Of a DNA stretch of 64,000 bases, positions 43,849 to 52,719 are shown piece after piece. Source of the DNA: JAGOPY01 sp964619555 (lineage in GTDB: Bacteria > Bacteroidota > Bacteroidia > Bacteroidales > JAGOPY01); the NCBI GenBank assembly GCA_964619555.1, contig CAZUDV010000008.1:124001-188000 (forward strand), given 5' to 3'. The stretch's first letter is position 1, and every line of letters starts with the position of its first letter. The notes under the pieces were generated by a model, which searched no databases, was not told the origin of the DNA, and saw only the letters and a program-made list of their open reading frames with translations. Position numbers and translations under genes: made by a program.

Positions 43849-44958
43849 CTAATCCAGCAAATATTTCTCAATGTTCCCTTCATTCAGGGCGGGTTGCATT
43901 TTCCTGACATGCTTAAACAGGATACCCTGGGTAATGGGGGACTGATTTCGTGCGGCTTCGCGGGCAGCATCGACTACAGCCAGCTCAATCTCGGCGAATG
44001 AAAAATATTCAGATTCCTCGGCCAGCCAACCATAATCGATATTTTCAGCTGGACGGTCAGCCAGGTGAACGCGAAAGGCTTCCGCGCGTGCCTCGAGATC
44101 AGGGGGGCCGACGAAAATCTTTTTATCCAGCCGTCCGGGCCGGAGGGCAGCATCGTCCACATCATTCGGAAAATTGGTGGCTCCAATCACCAGGATTCCC
44201 CGCTTACCGGCATTATCGAGCTGCACCAGAAATTCATTGACCTCCGATTTATATCCATGCCAGATATTCTGGTCACGCCTGGGCAATAGCGCATCGAGTT
44301 CATCGATGAACAGAAGCGTAGGCGCCATTTGTTGAGCCCGGCTGAAAAGTTCGTCAATCTTTAACTGTGAACCATGAATATAGACACTGCCCAGGTCGGA
44401 AGGTTTGTTGTATATGTAATTGAACCGAAGTATGTCAGCCAGTTTGTTCACTATAAAGGTTTTGCCACAGCCCGGCGGACCATAGAGCAGGATCCCGTTA
44501 GGTCTGGGGATTTTATATATGGCATAAGTTTCAGGATGCTTCAGGGGCAGGATGATATCCTCCTCAAAAACGGCCTTCAGATCCCGCATCCCGGCCACCC
44601 CTGACCATATATCCGGTTTTAATTTTGGTTTCCTGGATTTACTTTCCTTCAGGTTCAGTTGCTCTTTCCATTGTTCCTTCAGTGCAACGGCCGCGGCATT
44701 CGAAGGGTTAACGTCACATTCCAGGCAGATCCATGCCAGGGCTTCAGAATACATCTCCCATTCCCGTAAAAGCTGGACCCGGATCATCCAGAGTTTGCGA
44801 CGGTATTCCATCTCCTTCGGATCCTCGGCAAACAGGCCGCCGCCGAAATCAATCATCCGGTTTAGCATCTTCAGGGATGCTGTTTTGTGCCGGTGATAAA
44901 TCAGGGTTTGAAGCCGGCGGGGTAAAAAATTGACTGCGAGATGATCGATACCGTGCAT
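43849..44958 (-). CDS. Lone AAA+ ATPase of the classical AAA group
   Basis: This 369-residue protein has a helical, TPR-like N-terminal region (about 20-105) and one AAA module: Walker A GPPGCGKT (160-167), Walker B LLFIDE (215-220), sensor 1 N262 in GATNFPND and arginine-finger region R273/R276 in ALRPGRLDK, followed by the helical lid. It resembles CDC48/katanin/FtsH-type AAA domains but has no protease domain or membrane helix. It probably remodels a protein complex; the client is unknown. It is a single-gene unit, 116 nt from xseA. Confidence 0.85.
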   Translation of the reverse strand: MHGIDHLAVNFLPRRLQTLIYHRHKTASLKMLNRMIDFGGGLFAEDPKEMEYRRKLWMIRVQLLREWEMYSEALAWICLECDVNPSNAAAVALKEQWKEQLNLKESKSRKPKLKPDIWSGVAGMRDLKAVFEEDIILPLKHPETYAIYKIPRPNGILLYGPPGCGKTFIVNKLADILRFNYIYNKPSDLGSVYIHGSQLKIDELFSRAQQMAPTLLFIDELDALLPRRDQNIWHGYKSEVNEFLVQLDNAGKRGILVIGATNFPNDVDDAALRPGRLDKKIFVGPPDLEARAEAFRVHLADRPAENIDYGWLAEESEYFSFAEIELAVVDAAREAARNQSPITQGILFKHVRKMQPALNEGNIEKYLLD

Positions 44959-45275
44959 GATGATAAGATAAAGTGTTGAAGTTTAAAATTTTGGGCTTAA
45001 GTTGGGGGTTGTTTTGTGGCTATATCAAAAATACATGATGTAAAAATAATTTGCCCGTGGTGTTGATAACTTGACCCTGAGAAGTTTTTAACAGGCAGTC
45101 GCCGGGGTTTTTCCCCCGTTTGCCGATTTTCTGTTTTTCGCCCTGAGCGACTGATTTATTTTTGCTTCATCGTTTATTGATGCTCTGCCATGGGAAGATG
45201 ACCCATACCAGACTGAAAAACGGAAACTGTACAAGAAACTCGAAACAAGAAACTCGAAACCTAATCCCCTAAACA
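44959..45275. other. 317-bp divergent intergenic region
   Basis: The region lies between the AAA+ gene and the LiaF-like operon. It holds a possible plus-strand -7 box TATTTTTG (45157-45164) and a perfect tandem repeat of the 14-mer AAGAAACTCGAAAC (45233-45246 and 45247-45260) in the leader. No gene, RNA or strong hairpin was recognised. Confidence 0.55.
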
Positions 45276-45992
45276 ATGGAAACATTTGAAAAACAACCTG
45301 TTCGTCAGGGAATGAAAAGAAAATCGCTCGTATTCGGGCTGCTGGTACTTGGCTTAGGCCTGGTCTGGCTGATGCGCAACTTCGGGATAGTCCCGGAAAG
45401 TCTATGGGATGTGATATTTTCCTGGCAGATGCTGCTCATCGCCATCGGTATCATCAATATCGCCAATGACCACTCCCGCGGGGTAGGCTGGATCCTCATA
45501 GCCATCGGCGGATTCTTCATGATCTCCGAGTATTTTGACCTGCCGGTCACTTTCCGGCACATTTTCTGGCCCTCCTTGCTGATCCTTATAGGCGCCATCC
45601 TGATATTCGGAAGCGGCAGGATCTTCCGCCGGAGGGATTTCACCATCTCCAAAGGAGAGGACTTTATCGAAGAAGTATCCATTTTCAGCGGCCGTGAACG
45701 GTTTATCAATTCGCTGGCTTTCAGGGGCGGAAAGGTAGTATCGGTTTTCGGGGGCTCAAAGCTGGACCTGACGCGGGCCCAGCTGGCCAACGGGGAAGCT
45801 GAAATGGAGATCGTCGCTATATTCGGAGGCTCGACCCTTATCGTTCCAAATGACTGGAATGTGAAGATTGAAGTTTTTAATATCTTTGGAGGATACAGCG
45901 ACAAACGCGTCAGGAGCCAGGTTGATTACAACAAGACCCTGGTGGTAAAAGGAGTTGCTATCTTCGGCGGCGGAGAAATCAAGAGCTACTAA
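45276..45992 (+). CDS. LiaF-like membrane protein (cell wall-active antibiotics response domain)
   Basis: This 238-residue protein has four membrane helices in the first about 115 residues (GLLVLGLGLVWLMRNFGIVP and following) and a C-terminal beta-solenoid with repeats of FGGSKLDLTRAQ, FGGSTLIVPNDW and FGGGEIKSY, as in the LiaF/DUF2154 group. In Firmicutes LiaF inhibits a cell-envelope-stress two-component system. Here the gene starts an operon with a LytS-type kinase (2 nt gap) and a LytTR regulator, so a similar role as a negative partner is inferred, not shown. Confidence 0.85.
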   Translation: METFEKQPVRQGMKRKSLVFGLLVLGLGLVWLMRNFGIVPESLWDVIFSWQMLLIAIGIINIANDHSRGVGWILIAIGGFFMISEYFDLPVTFRHIFWPSLLILIGAILIFGSGRIFRRRDFTISKGEDFIEEVSIFSGRERFINSLAFRGGKVVSVFGGSKLDLTRAQLANGEAEMEIVAIFGGSTLIVPNDWNVKIEVFNIFGGYSDKRVRSQVDYNKTLVVKGVAIFGGGEIKSY

Positions 45993-45994
45993 GC

Positions 45995-47062
45995 ATGAAA
46001 ACCGACCGGTTCAATTTCCGGAATTTAAAAGAACACCCCGAACTGATTTATAGTATGATGTGGGTGGCCCTGGGGGTCATCCACTTCGTTCTTTTGTACT
46101 CAGGTTACCACATCGAACCCAGGGCCGCCTTTGCCGACAGCCTTGTTTTTAACCTGCTTTTCGCCCTGATTGGCGCAGGGCTCTGGTACATGGTAAGGTA
46201 TTCTGACCTGCAATCGAAGAAATTCATGGAACTGGTGGTCTACCATGTGTCAGGATCAGCTGTCACTGTACTGGTTTGGCTTGGCGCCGGGTATATTGCA
46301 CTGAACAACGTATTGAAGGAAGACATCTATTATCATGCATTTCTGAAAAGCACCCTTTCCATCAGGATCGTAACCGGAGTCATGTTCTATGCCTTGCTGG
46401 TCACGATTTATTACCTGGTCATAAATTTCAGGGAGTTGAAAGAAAAGAGCCAGCGGGAGGCCAAACTTACAGGCCTGCTGAAGGAGGCCGAACTGAATAT
46501 GCTGCGGTCCCAGATACGGCCACACTTTCTCTTCAACAGCCTGAATTCGATCAGTTCCCTGACCATGACCGATCCTTCCAGGGCACAGGAAATGGTCATT
46601 AAGCTGTCGGAATTCATGCGGTACACACTTAACCTGCCCGACAGCATGATAAGTACCCTGGATAAAGAGTTGTATCATGTTGAGCTTTACCTGGATATTG
46701 AGAAAGTCCGCTTCGGGGACCGGTTGATCTTTGAAAAAAACATCGAACCGGCATCTCTGGCATGGCCCGTTCCCGTCATGCTGCTGCAGCCATTAGTGGA
46801 AAATTCGGTCAAATATGGCGTATATGAATCTTCAGAACCTACGCACATCAAGCTCGATGTATGGGTGGAAAATAACTGGCTGGAAATGCATATCGGAAAC
46901 AATTACGATCCGGAGGCAAACCTGAAGAAAGGCACGGGTACCGGCCTTAAAAACATCCAGGGCAGGTTGCTGAATTTATACGGCACCAGCAGCCTGCTGA
47001 AAATCAAATCGACCGGAAATTATTTTGAAGTTGTTTTAAAAATTCCCGAACATGCCCGATAA
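45995..47062 (+). CDS. LytS-family sensor histidine kinase (His_kinase PF06580 type)
   Basis: This 355-residue inner-membrane kinase has four predicted helices in the N-terminal 150 residues and a cytoplasmic kinase part with the phosphoacceptor H177 in RSQIRPHFLFNSLNSIS and the ATP domain (QPLVENSVKYGV, GTGTGLKNIQGRL). The sensor part is only membrane helices with short loops, so it probably senses a membrane or partner-protein signal. It overlaps the regulator gene by 11 bp and follows the LiaF-like gene by 2 nt. Confidence 0.92.
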   Translation: MKTDRFNFRNLKEHPELIYSMMWVALGVIHFVLLYSGYHIEPRAAFADSLVFNLLFALIGAGLWYMVRYSDLQSKKFMELVVYHVSGSAVTVLVWLGAGYIALNNVLKEDIYYHAFLKSTLSIRIVTGVMFYALLVTIYYLVINFRELKEKSQREAKLTGLLKEAELNMLRSQIRPHFLFNSLNSISSLTMTDPSRAQEMVIKLSEFMRYTLNLPDSMISTLDKELYHVELYLDIEKVRFGDRLIFEKNIEPASLAWPVPVMLLQPLVENSVKYGVYESSEPTHIKLDVWVENNWLEMHIGNNYDPEANLKKGTGTGLKNIQGRLLNLYGTSSLLKIKSTGNYFEVVLKIPEHAR

Positions 47063-47801
47063 CATCCGAATAATCATCATTGATGACGAAAGCCTGGCAA
47101 GGGAGCTGGTAAGAAAATACCTTGAAGGTATCCCCGGGGTGGAAATTGCCGGGGAATGTGAAAATGGCTTCGAAGCCTTGAAGATGGTGCAGGAACTGCT
47201 ACCTGACCTGCTTTTCCTCGATATCCAGATGCCCAAGCTCGATGGTTTCGAGTTGCTGGAGGTCCTCGATCCCCGTCCCCAGATCATATTTACCACCGCT
47301 TTTGACCAGTATGCGATCCGGGCTTTTGAAATGAATGCAGTGGATTATCTCCTCAAGCCATTTTCCAGGCAAAGACTGGAACAGGCGCTTGAGAAAGCAC
47401 GTACAAGGATTTCCGGAACAACCGGATCTGGTAAGACGCTGGATAAACTTCAGCAACAGATTGACAACGACCGGAAGGAGATTGAACGGGTCATAACTCG
47501 GCTGGGGTCCCGTATTACCGTGATCCCGGCAGATAAAATATGGTACATCGAATCGGCTGACGATTATGTGATGATCCATTCCGAACTTGGTGAACATTTG
47601 AAAGAAAAGACGATGCGGTATTTTGAAGATCATCTTCCGCCAGACCGGTTTGTGAGGATACACCGTAGCTTTATCGTAAATGTCACATTTATCCAGGGTA
47701 TCGAATTATACGAAAAAGACACCCATCTCATTATGCTTAGAAACGGGGATAAACTGAGGGCCAGTGCGGAAGGATACAAACGGCTGAAGCAGATACTCTA
47801 G
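47052..47801 (+). CDS. LytTR-family response regulator
   Basis: This 249-residue protein has a receiver domain (1-120, acidic pair D11-D12, phosphorylation site D57 in LLFLDIQMPK) and a C-terminal LytTR DNA-binding domain (about 150-248; DKIWYIESADDYVMIHSEL, RIHRSFIVNVTFI). It is the partner of the LytS-type kinase with which it overlaps by 11 bp. Targets are unknown. Confidence 0.94.
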   Translation: MPDNIRIIIIDDESLARELVRKYLEGIPGVEIAGECENGFEALKMVQELLPDLLFLDIQMPKLDGFELLEVLDPRPQIIFTTAFDQYAIRAFEMNAVDYLLKPFSRQRLEQALEKARTRISGTTGSGKTLDKLQQQIDNDRKEIERVITRLGSRITVIPADKIWYIESADDYVMIHSELGEHLKEKTMRYFEDHLPPDRFVRIHRSFIVNVTFIQGIELYEKDTHLIMLRNGDKLRASAEGYKRLKQIL

Positions 47802-47873
47802 AAAAAATTGCCACTAAATCGCTGATTATGTTCCAACAGTAGTCCGATCTGATCTGCGAACCTGCGGCAATTT
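47802..47873 (-). terminator. Terminator-like hairpin (element T2) at a convergent junction
   Basis: AAATTGCC (47805-47812) and GGCAATTT (47866-47873) form 8-bp outer arms with partly pairing inner sequence. On the minus strand the hairpin runs into a U-rich tract (47807-47802), so it may end the PKD-protein transcript, whose stop codon overlaps it. The arm text ATTGCCAC...CTGATTAT is the same as in the element at 38315. Confidence 0.6.
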
Positions 47874-49594
47874 CAATCAGTTTTAATAAACTTCCCGGTA
47901 AAACTTTTACCGGAATCCTCCGTGATTTTCATCAGGTATATCCCGGGTACCACATAAAGCAATGGAATTTCAATGGCCTCCTGTTCCGAAATTACCTGGT
48001 GATTGTGTGAAAATATTACCCGGCCATTCAAATCCGAAACCAGGATACTCAGTATCCCGGGGTTGATTTTGGGATATGAGATAAAAACACGGGTGGATGC
48101 AGGATTGGGGTAAATCCGGACATCTTCCATTGCAATTCCCAATTCTTCCTCCCCCAGGATACTGGTCCCATCAAAACCAAGGTAAACGATACTTTCCATC
48201 GACACGGATGTCAGTTCAACGGGCATGATCGTACTGTTTATACCGGGGAGTTCGGGATAGATATAATAAAGGCCCTCTGCCAGTCCGGAGAATTCGAATG
48301 AACCATCCGGTCTGACACTTTCAAAACCGATCGGCTCGAAAGAATCGTTGTACAGGATGACCTGGATCAACTGCAGCCTGTTATCGCTCAGGATGTTGCC
48401 ATTGAAAAATCCGGCAATCAGGCCACTGCCCCATACATTCACCTCATGGGCAGGTTCCAGGTTGATGGTGAACAGCATGCCAGATTCCATGGAACTGAAA
48501 GCCGTCGCATCGGTCCAGTGCCGGGAACCTCCGTAATAAGTCGGCAGATAGCCATTTTCTCCTTCCGGTACGGCATACAGCAGGAATTGGCCGAACGGTA
48601 TATACGGAAAAACAAATATTCCGGCTGAGTCTACCGGTGCCACTTCCGTAAAAGGTTCAAATCCGGGATTATTCGGCAAGGAGGAAATGATCACATGACC
48701 CTCCTGCATGGGCAGATAGCCTTCGAAAACCTGACCGTAGACCTGGCTGAACATGACGGTATCGCCTATGGTGAGCATCTGTCCTGAAAAAGCCGTGCAA
48801 TTCAGTGAATCAGTAGTCATAAGACTTACATAATACACCCCGTTTTCCTGGTATGTGTGATTGGTTTCCTGGCCTTCCCCTGTGCTGCCATCGCCGAAGT
48901 CCCAAAGGTACTGGTCTGACTCGCCGGGAAAATGATTTCCCTGAAAGTTAACCGTGTTGCCTGTTTTCTCGTATGTGAAGTAGTTGTAGCAACCGCCATA
49001 AGTAAGGATAACAGTCACGGTTTCACACCAGGTGCTCTGGCATACCGGACCTGAGACCGCCAGACAGACTTCATAGGTCCCTTCTTCCTGATACAGATGT
49101 ACCGGGTTTTGTTCCTGGGAATAGCCTCCATCTCCGAAACTCCATGACCAGGAGGTGATATCGCCGTCCGACAGATCGATGAACTGATACAGGGATCCGG
49201 TGGGCACAGTGTCAGGATAATAGGTGAAGCTGGCCTGGCAGGATGTGCTGTGGCAGATGTAAAAATCCTGAGTGATCATGCGCATGGACGAATCAATGAC
49301 ATGAGTGTAAAGGAGCATGGTTCCGTTGCAATCGGGAGTTGAAATGTCCGCTATGGCCAGGCTACCGGCCATGGGGAAGTCATAGCTGTAAAATCCGGAG
49401 TCGTTTGTAAGAACGAAATCGTTTATCATATTGACCGAATCATTACCCGTTACGATGCTGAAAAATACCGGCTGCATGGGGACCGGAGACCCTACCGGGC
49501 CTTCGGTAACATGACCGGAGATATTGACCTGAACCTGTGTGAATCCAGGCAAGGTCGAAATCAACAGAATGATTAGATGGATGTATTTCATCGG
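47873..49594 (-). CDS. T9SS-secreted PKD-domain protein
   Basis: The frame opens at 49609, but the next ATG at 49594 (MKYIHLIILLISTLPGF) gives the cleaner signal peptide, so the product is about 573 residues. It has two PKD domains (WSWSFGDGGYSQEQNPVHLY and YLWDFGDGSTGEGQETNHTY), a GQVFEG/LPTYYGGSRHWTDAT module related to the protein at 8389-10479, a regulatory-like domain and a T9SS type A sorting domain (starts VRIYPNPASTRV). It lies directly downstream of the barrel-fusion gene (2 nt from its stop to the longer start), so it is likely under control of the ECF sigma operon. Confidence 0.85.
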   Translation of the reverse strand, partial: PMKYIHLIILLISTLPGFTQVQVNISGHVTEGPVGSPVPMQPVFFSIVTGNDSVNMINDFVLTNDSGFYSYDFPMAGSLAIADISTPDCNGTMLLYTHVIDSSMRMITQDFYICHSTSCQASFTYYPDTVPTGSLYQFIDLSDGDITSWSWSFGDGGYSQEQNPVHLYQEEGTYEVCLAVSGPVCQSTWCETVTVILTYGGCYNYFTYEKTGNTVNFQGNHFPGESDQYLWDFGDGSTGEGQETNHTYQENGVYYVSLMTTDSLNCTAFSGQMLTIGDTVMFSQVYGQVFEGYLPMQEGHVIISSLPNNPGFEPFTEVAPVDSAGIFVFPYIPFGQFLLYAVPEGENGYLPTYYGGSRHWTDATAFSSMESGMLFTINLEPAHEVNVWGSGLIAGFFNGNILSDNRLQLIQVILYNDSFEPIGFESVRPDGSFEFSGLAEGLYYIYPELPGINSTIMPVELTSVSMESIVYLGFDGTSILGEEELGIAMEDVRIYPNPASTRVFISYPKINPGILSILVSDLNGRVIFSHNHQVISEQEAIEIPLLYVVPGIYLMKITEDSGKSFTGKFIKTD

Positions 49595-49611
49595 TGGTCC
49601 TTTCCTCATGA

Positions 49612-50979
49612 TTAGCGTTTATCCTTATTTCCCGGTAAAATCCCAACCGCAATCCTTGCTCCAATGCCCCATGGATTTTCATTCCCTTTTCCTTCCCCGG
49701 TCAGTTGTTTAAAATACCACGTAAATGCAGGTTCAATCTCCACAAAATAATTGCTTTTGCCCAGTATGGTCAGGTTCAGGCCTCCGCTTACCTGCCAGTT
49801 CATTACATTCCGCAGAGGGGTAAGCAGGTTTACCTGTACAACCTGGTCCGGCCCTGCATCGTACGACGGATCTTCAGGCTTCTTGTTCAAAAGTACCGAA
49901 AGCGCCGGACCGGCTCTCAGTCCCAGGGTGAACCGGTCTTTTCTGATGAAGTCATAACCCAGGCTGACCGGAATGTAGAGGTATGCAAATCTTTTATCCG
50001 TGGTCAGATACTGTGTCTGAAGGGTTGAGTCGAATACCTCCTTTTCCGTTTGATGATACGTTGCCTCCAGGTGGAAATTATCTTCAGCCAGGGTAAAAGT
50101 GATCGAATCGAGATGCAGGTAAGTGCCCAGGTATTCATTGTAATCGATGCCGTAATCGTAGTAACCCGGAGAAACGGAAATACCAATTCCCGCCCTGATC
50201 ACATACCTGTGTTGTGATGACCTGATCTGGTATTCCAGCCCGAGGGTGTGCATCATTTTCTTGTTATCTTCGACATAGTAAAGAAAATCAGGCTTATAGA
50301 AAAAGCTGTACATGGAAGTCAGACCTTGTTCGGAGTTTTGAGTTTCGGGATCGGGGTTTTGAATTTCGAATTCTGGATTTTGAACGGAATCGGGAGATGG
50401 TATTTCAGTTTCCGGAAGATGGGCTGATAATTGTTTTGTTTTATCATTGACAAATGTCGAATCGCCGATTGTCCTATCCTCCCTGCCAGCTGTATCAGGT
50501 ACCGGGAAAAAACCTGTGGCTGCAACTGGCTTCGTTGGATCTGAGCTGGTTGCGGCAAAAGCTTCTTTGAACTCGGAACCATCCAGTTCATCTTTCAATG
50601 GGAGATCGGATGACGGGCCTTCCTGTCCGGTCTTGGTATTCAATGATGAGATTGGCTGCCCGGAATCCCTGTGAGAATCGGGATAATCCTTCACAGCGGT
50701 GGATGTTCCAGTGTTTCCGGTAGCCTCACCCGGCTCCCTGTCATGGGCAGCAAAGGGATCATTTCCGGAAGTGACCATATACCAGGCGATTCCACCGGTT
50801 ATTACCAGGAAAATAATGCCGATGGCCAGAGGCCACCAGATTCTGCCAGGGCGGTTTTTACCGGGTAGTACGGTAGCCGCCTCTTCCAGGAATTGGCCTT
50901 TCCTGGAGGGACCCGGTACCGGTCTGTAGGAATCCAGCGACGACCGGAGCAAATGGTCTATATCTTTCTTCTCTTTCAT
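49612..50979 (-). CDS. Fusion of possible anti-sigma-like N terminus, TM helix and outer-membrane barrel
   Basis: This 455-residue protein has a cytosolic N terminus of about 45 residues (DHLLRSSLDSYRPVPGPSRK...), one membrane helix (about 47-67, WWPLAIGIIFLVITGGIAWY), a long Pro/Ser/Thr/Glu/Gln linker (about 75-220) and a C-terminal PorT/OMP_b-brl-like beta-rich domain (about 230-455) with alternating aromatic strands. The start codon overlaps the stop of the ECF sigma gene by 4 bp (ATGA), so an anti-sigma or sigma-linked signalling role is likely. Such layouts occur in Bacteroidota next to sigma-24 genes. If the barrel sits in the outer membrane, the chain would span the whole envelope. Confidence 0.75.
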   Translation of the reverse strand: MKEKKDIDHLLRSSLDSYRPVPGPSRKGQFLEEAATVLPGKNRPGRIWWPLAIGIIFLVITGGIAWYMVTSGNDPFAAHDREPGEATGNTGTSTAVKDYPDSHRDSGQPISSLNTKTGQEGPSSDLPLKDELDGSEFKEAFAATSSDPTKPVAATGFFPVPDTAGREDRTIGDSTFVNDKTKQLSAHLPETEIPSPDSVQNPEFEIQNPDPETQNSEQGLTSMYSFFYKPDFLYYVEDNKKMMHTLGLEYQIRSSQHRYVIRAGIGISVSPGYYDYGIDYNEYLGTYLHLDSITFTLAEDNFHLEATYHQTEKEVFDSTLQTQYLTTDKRFAYLYIPVSLGYDFIRKDRFTLGLRAGPALSVLLNKKPEDPSYDAGPDQVVQVNLLTPLRNVMNWQVSGGLNLTILGKSNYFVEIEPAFTWYFKQLTGEGKGNENPWGIGARIAVGILPGNKDKR

Positions 50980-51557
50980 CTTTTAACCAGTTTATGTTGG
51001 TGATAAAAGGTGATCACCCTTTTACGGAGAAAGGCCCGTGCCTTGGAAAGCTGAGATTTTGAAGTATTCTCCGAAATTCCCAGTTCAGCGGCAATTTCCT
51101 TATGCGAGTAGTTATCAAAGACATAAAGGTTAAGCACGGTCCGGTATCCGTCGGGGAGATCGCCGATAAGCCGGATGACCGTTTCGGGTTCCAGTAATTC
51201 CGGCAGTGTATCAGCCTCTTCTTCGTCCGCTTCCATCATTTGAATTTCCTGGAAAGCCCATCCGTTCAGTTTCTGAGTCCTGTTTTTTTCCCGCAGGAAA
51301 TTCAGGGAGGTATTGACGGCAATCCTCCTGATCCATACCTCAAAAGAACCGGTAAATTTCGGATTGAATTTGTCCAATCCTTTTAATATTTTCATCAGAC
51401 TCTCATGCATGACATCTTCTGCATCCTCCCTTATAATGGTATAACGCAGGCATATGCCCAGTAACACCGGGGAATAGGTATCATAGAATTCCGCCAGTGC
51501 ATGTTTATCGCCTTTTTTAAGGCGTCTTATCCAGTCTGTCCCTGAGGTTTCCTCCAT
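50976..51557 (-). CDS. ECF-type RNA polymerase sigma factor
   Basis: The product is 193 residues from the ATG at 51557 (MEETSGTDWIRRLKKGDKHALAE); the longer frame from 51611 adds 18 non-conserved residues. It has sigma region 2 (about 20-90, YDTYSPVLLGICLRYTIIREDAEDV) and region 4 (about 130-185, LPDGYRTVLNLYVFDNYSHKEIAAELGISE). There is no other domain. It begins a three-gene operon with the barrel fusion and the PKD protein and probably controls its own operon. Confidence 0.92.
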   Translation of the reverse strand: MEETSGTDWIRRLKKGDKHALAEFYDTYSPVLLGICLRYTIIREDAEDVMHESLMKILKGLDKFNPKFTGSFEVWIRRIAVNTSLNFLREKNRTQKLNGWAFQEIQMMEADEEEADTLPELLEPETVIRLIGDLPDGYRTVLNLYVFDNYSHKEIAAELGISENTSKSQLSKARAFLRKRVITFYHQHKLVKR

Positions 51558-51648
51558 CTTATACCGGTAGAACAATGGAATTATAAAAGGTTGCCTGATT
51601 ATCTGATACAAAATTACATTAACAGGACTGTTTTTGTCTCCCGGTATA

Positions 51649-52479
51649 TCAATTCAATTCTGCGTATTTCAGGCACTTTTCCCAATCCTCACGGGTGGCT
51701 TCCCGGATCTTTTCCAGATCCTCCGGAGGAATGAGAGGGCTTTGTTTCAGCCAGCTTCCCGGGATGATAATGGCAAGGTAGAGAACCGAATAGCGGTAGG
51801 CCATAACCGGTATCCGCTGGAAAAATTTGATAAATCCGATTTTCGAATAATCCGGGTTCTTAAATGGGATGTACCGGCTCAACCACTGCATGAACCGGAT
51901 CTGCTTCTCGGTATAGGAAGTATGCTTTGCTTTGACAGGGATTTTTTCCTTGTCAAATGTGGCATTACAGAATTTTGCAATCCTATCCAGGAAGGCCTGT
52001 CGGTCTTTCAGCAGGTCGTCATAGATCAGGACCAGCGGTTTCTGGCTGTAAAGTTTTTCAAGCAACTCGATCTTAGCGTAGAATTCAAGACTTTCGCGGG
52101 TAAATTTCCCGTTATTCTTTTCCAGGTCGATGAATTCATGAAATGGAGCCGTGTAACCATTCTTTGCCGAGCGGCGGTATTGGGAGGCGATCCAGTCATC
52201 ATGGCGCCTGAGCAGTAAAATCGGATGAGCATCCGGGAATTCTGCGGCAAAACGTTCCACCTCACTGGCAAACTGGTTATCGAATTCCCTGGAAACGAGA
52301 TAAGAGGGGAATTTTCCTTTTCTGATCTCCGGGATGCATTTATAAAACCGGGTCGTGGGGATATAGCGGATATTCCTGAATCTCGGAAAAACAGAATGTT
52401 GCAGGTATTTGGAAGCGACTTTTCCCAATCCGACGTGGAAGAATACTTCAGGTTTATGGTGCGGCTGGTTTGATAGCAT
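51649..52479 (-). CDS. Sulfotransferase-family protein
   Basis: The product is 276 residues from the ATG at 52479 (MLSNQPHHKPEVFFHVGLGK); the frame is open to 52515. The 5' PAPS-binding loop is seen as HVGLGKVASKYLQ (a variant of the PKxGTTxL form), and the 3' phosphate motif as LLLRRHDDWIASQYRRSAKNG. The fold and length fit bacterial sulfotransferases that put sulfate on sugars, lipids or other acceptors, but the acceptor is unknown. It lies 91 nt upstream of the ECF sigma gene on the same strand and may be separate. Confidence 0.75.
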   Translation of the reverse strand: MLSNQPHHKPEVFFHVGLGKVASKYLQHSVFPRFRNIRYIPTTRFYKCIPEIRKGKFPSYLVSREFDNQFASEVERFAAEFPDAHPILLLRRHDDWIASQYRRSAKNGYTAPFHEFIDLEKNNGKFTRESLEFYAKIELLEKLYSQKPLVLIYDDLLKDRQAFLDRIAKFCNATFDKEKIPVKAKHTSYTEKQIRFMQWLSRYIPFKNPDYSKIGFIKFFQRIPVMAYRYSVLYLAIIIPGSWLKQSPLIPPEDLEKIREATREDWEKCLKYAELN

Positions 52480-52658
52480 GGAGTGATTTCGCTCATGGAA
52501 TCTCCCGGGATCCACTCAGAGCTCTTTTATTTGCAAATATCGTTTAAATCCCGATGCCAGGCATCAACCGGATTTCACGGGAACAATCAGGTTACTGTTA
52601 TTAATTCCTGTAAAACAACCTGTTAACCATGATTATTCTCGCGGTGGTAATTTTTTTT

Positions 52659-52666
52659 TAATTTTG
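52659..52666 (+). promoter_or_regulatory. Putative -7 box of menA
   Basis: TAATTTTG matches TANNTTTG after a long T-tract, 53 nt before the start codon. No -33 box is seen. Confidence 0.35.
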
Positions 52667-52719
52667 CTGCACCAACAATTTCCCGGGTTAGTTGTTACCG
52701 TATTTTATTCTCGATTATC

